Source: Chaetomium olivaceum
Taxonomy: Eukaryota > Ascomycota > Sordariomycetes > Sordariales > Chaetomiaceae
Assembly (NCBI GenBank): GCA_039881045.1
Contig: JAYWVB010000072.1
Location: 62,001-126,000 of the forward strand
DNA: 64,000 bases
Reading direction: 5' to 3'
This document shows positions 63,495-64,000 of this stretch, piece after piece. Made by a program: the position numbers and the translations under genes. The number at the start of each line of letters is the position of its first letter. The first letter of the stretch is position 1. The notes under the pieces are model-generated. The model made no database searches, was not told the DNA's origin, and saw only the letters and a list, made by a program, of their open reading frames with translations.

Positions 63495-64000
63495 GGTATA
63501 AGTTTCGGGGCGTTCATGCTCTACTGATGAAGACAGAGGTATTTCTAATTGCTGAACAGAAAAGAACCAAGAGAAACCCGTCCAAACACACCGAACCTAC
63601 TTGTAGAATTCTGAAAGGCTCGAAAGGTGGACAAGGATCTCCCCTAACCGCCCTCCTCCTAACTAACCGCCAGCCTCCGGCGGCTGAATTCCTTGGCGGG
63701 CCAAATAAACGGGAGACCATAAAACCAACCAGTGTTGATTTGCCCTCGTACCTTCACTTCAAAACCCTCTCGAGCCGCCGGCCATGCCATACCACACCTT
63801 GCACAAGACAGCTGGCCCCTGGGCACACGCTGCGCCAAGCAGAAACCTAGTCGACCAAGACGGCACAACAGCGCCACTGGGTCAGGCCATTCTCTGCATC
63901 AAACCCTCCTGGCGGATCTGCCAGAGCAAACACCGGGTCGACGACGCCTCCCGTCAAGCCCAAGCGGTGGACCGCATCGCCGTGGGAGTTGACCTCGTCG
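63495..64000. other. Window end; possible gene start
   Basis: A plus-strand frame from ATG 63783 (MPYHTLHKTAGPWAHAAP) stays open to the end of the window. It has no recognisable motif and overlaps other open frames, so I record it without calling a gene. Confidence 0.25.

Noticed and set aside
1..64000. CRISPR arrays, operons, ribosome binding sites, rRNA or tRNA genes
   Set aside because: Eukaryotic DNA; no regularly spaced repeats, and no tRNA or rRNA that I could recognise by eye.

Overview
The window is nuclear DNA from a filamentous ascomycete, most likely a Sordariomycete. Genes carry short introns (about 45-90 nt) with GTRAGT-like donors and CTRAC-like branch sites. The proteins are typical of the group: HET-domain proteins, a DUF7580 protein, an NLR with SesB-like hydrolase, NACHT and ankyrin parts, fungal rhodopsin-like membrane protein, cytochrome P450s, a Tad-like LINE and a Mutator-like transposon. 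TACCTA/TAGGTA runs, common in Sordariomycete intergenic DNA, recur between genes.

Layout. 1-4.9 kb: Mediator subunit Med12/Srb8 (+), lacking only its N-terminus. 5.9-13.4 kb: a C2H2 zinc-finger protein (-), a divergent DUF7580 protein (+) and a HET protein (+). 14.3-21.1 kb: a secreted FAD aldonolactone-oxidase-like enzyme (+), a CorA-like membrane protein (-) and a membrane-anchored HET protein (-). 22-28.2 kb: an alpha-kinase with an N-terminal Cys cluster and three lineage-specific small or unknown proteins. 28.3-29.6 kb: a decayed MULE with long terminal inverted repeats. 30.3-31.2 kb: a small HEXXH protein.

32-47.7 kb: P450 (-), MFS transporter (+), P450 (-), rhodopsin-like membrane protein (-), FAD-linked oxidase (+) and flavin amine-oxidase-like protein (+). 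This looks like the tailoring, export and sensing part of a secondary-metabolite cluster; I see no PKS, NRPS or terpene cyclase. Three neighbouring genes here each need a GC-AG intron.

48.35-51.28 kb: a 5'-truncated LINE between perfect 18-bp target-site duplications. 53.6-57.8 kb: an NLR gene (-) whose C-terminus is eight near-identical ankyrin units. 58.4-61 kb: a graveyard of TPR, retropepsin-like and Est1-like fragments. 61.3-63.5 kb: a DUF6594 membrane protein (+) and a nucleoside-phosphorylase-domain protein (-).

A striking feature is that at least eight coding sequences, including conserved Med12, are each broken by one single-base-type frameshift while homology continues in another frame. 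For four multi-exon or full-length genes the summed coding length is exactly 3n+1. This suggests either indel errors in a draft assembly or widespread recent decay, and it limits functional claims for those genes. Exon boundaries were worked out by hand from splice signals and reading-frame continuity; no searches were run.
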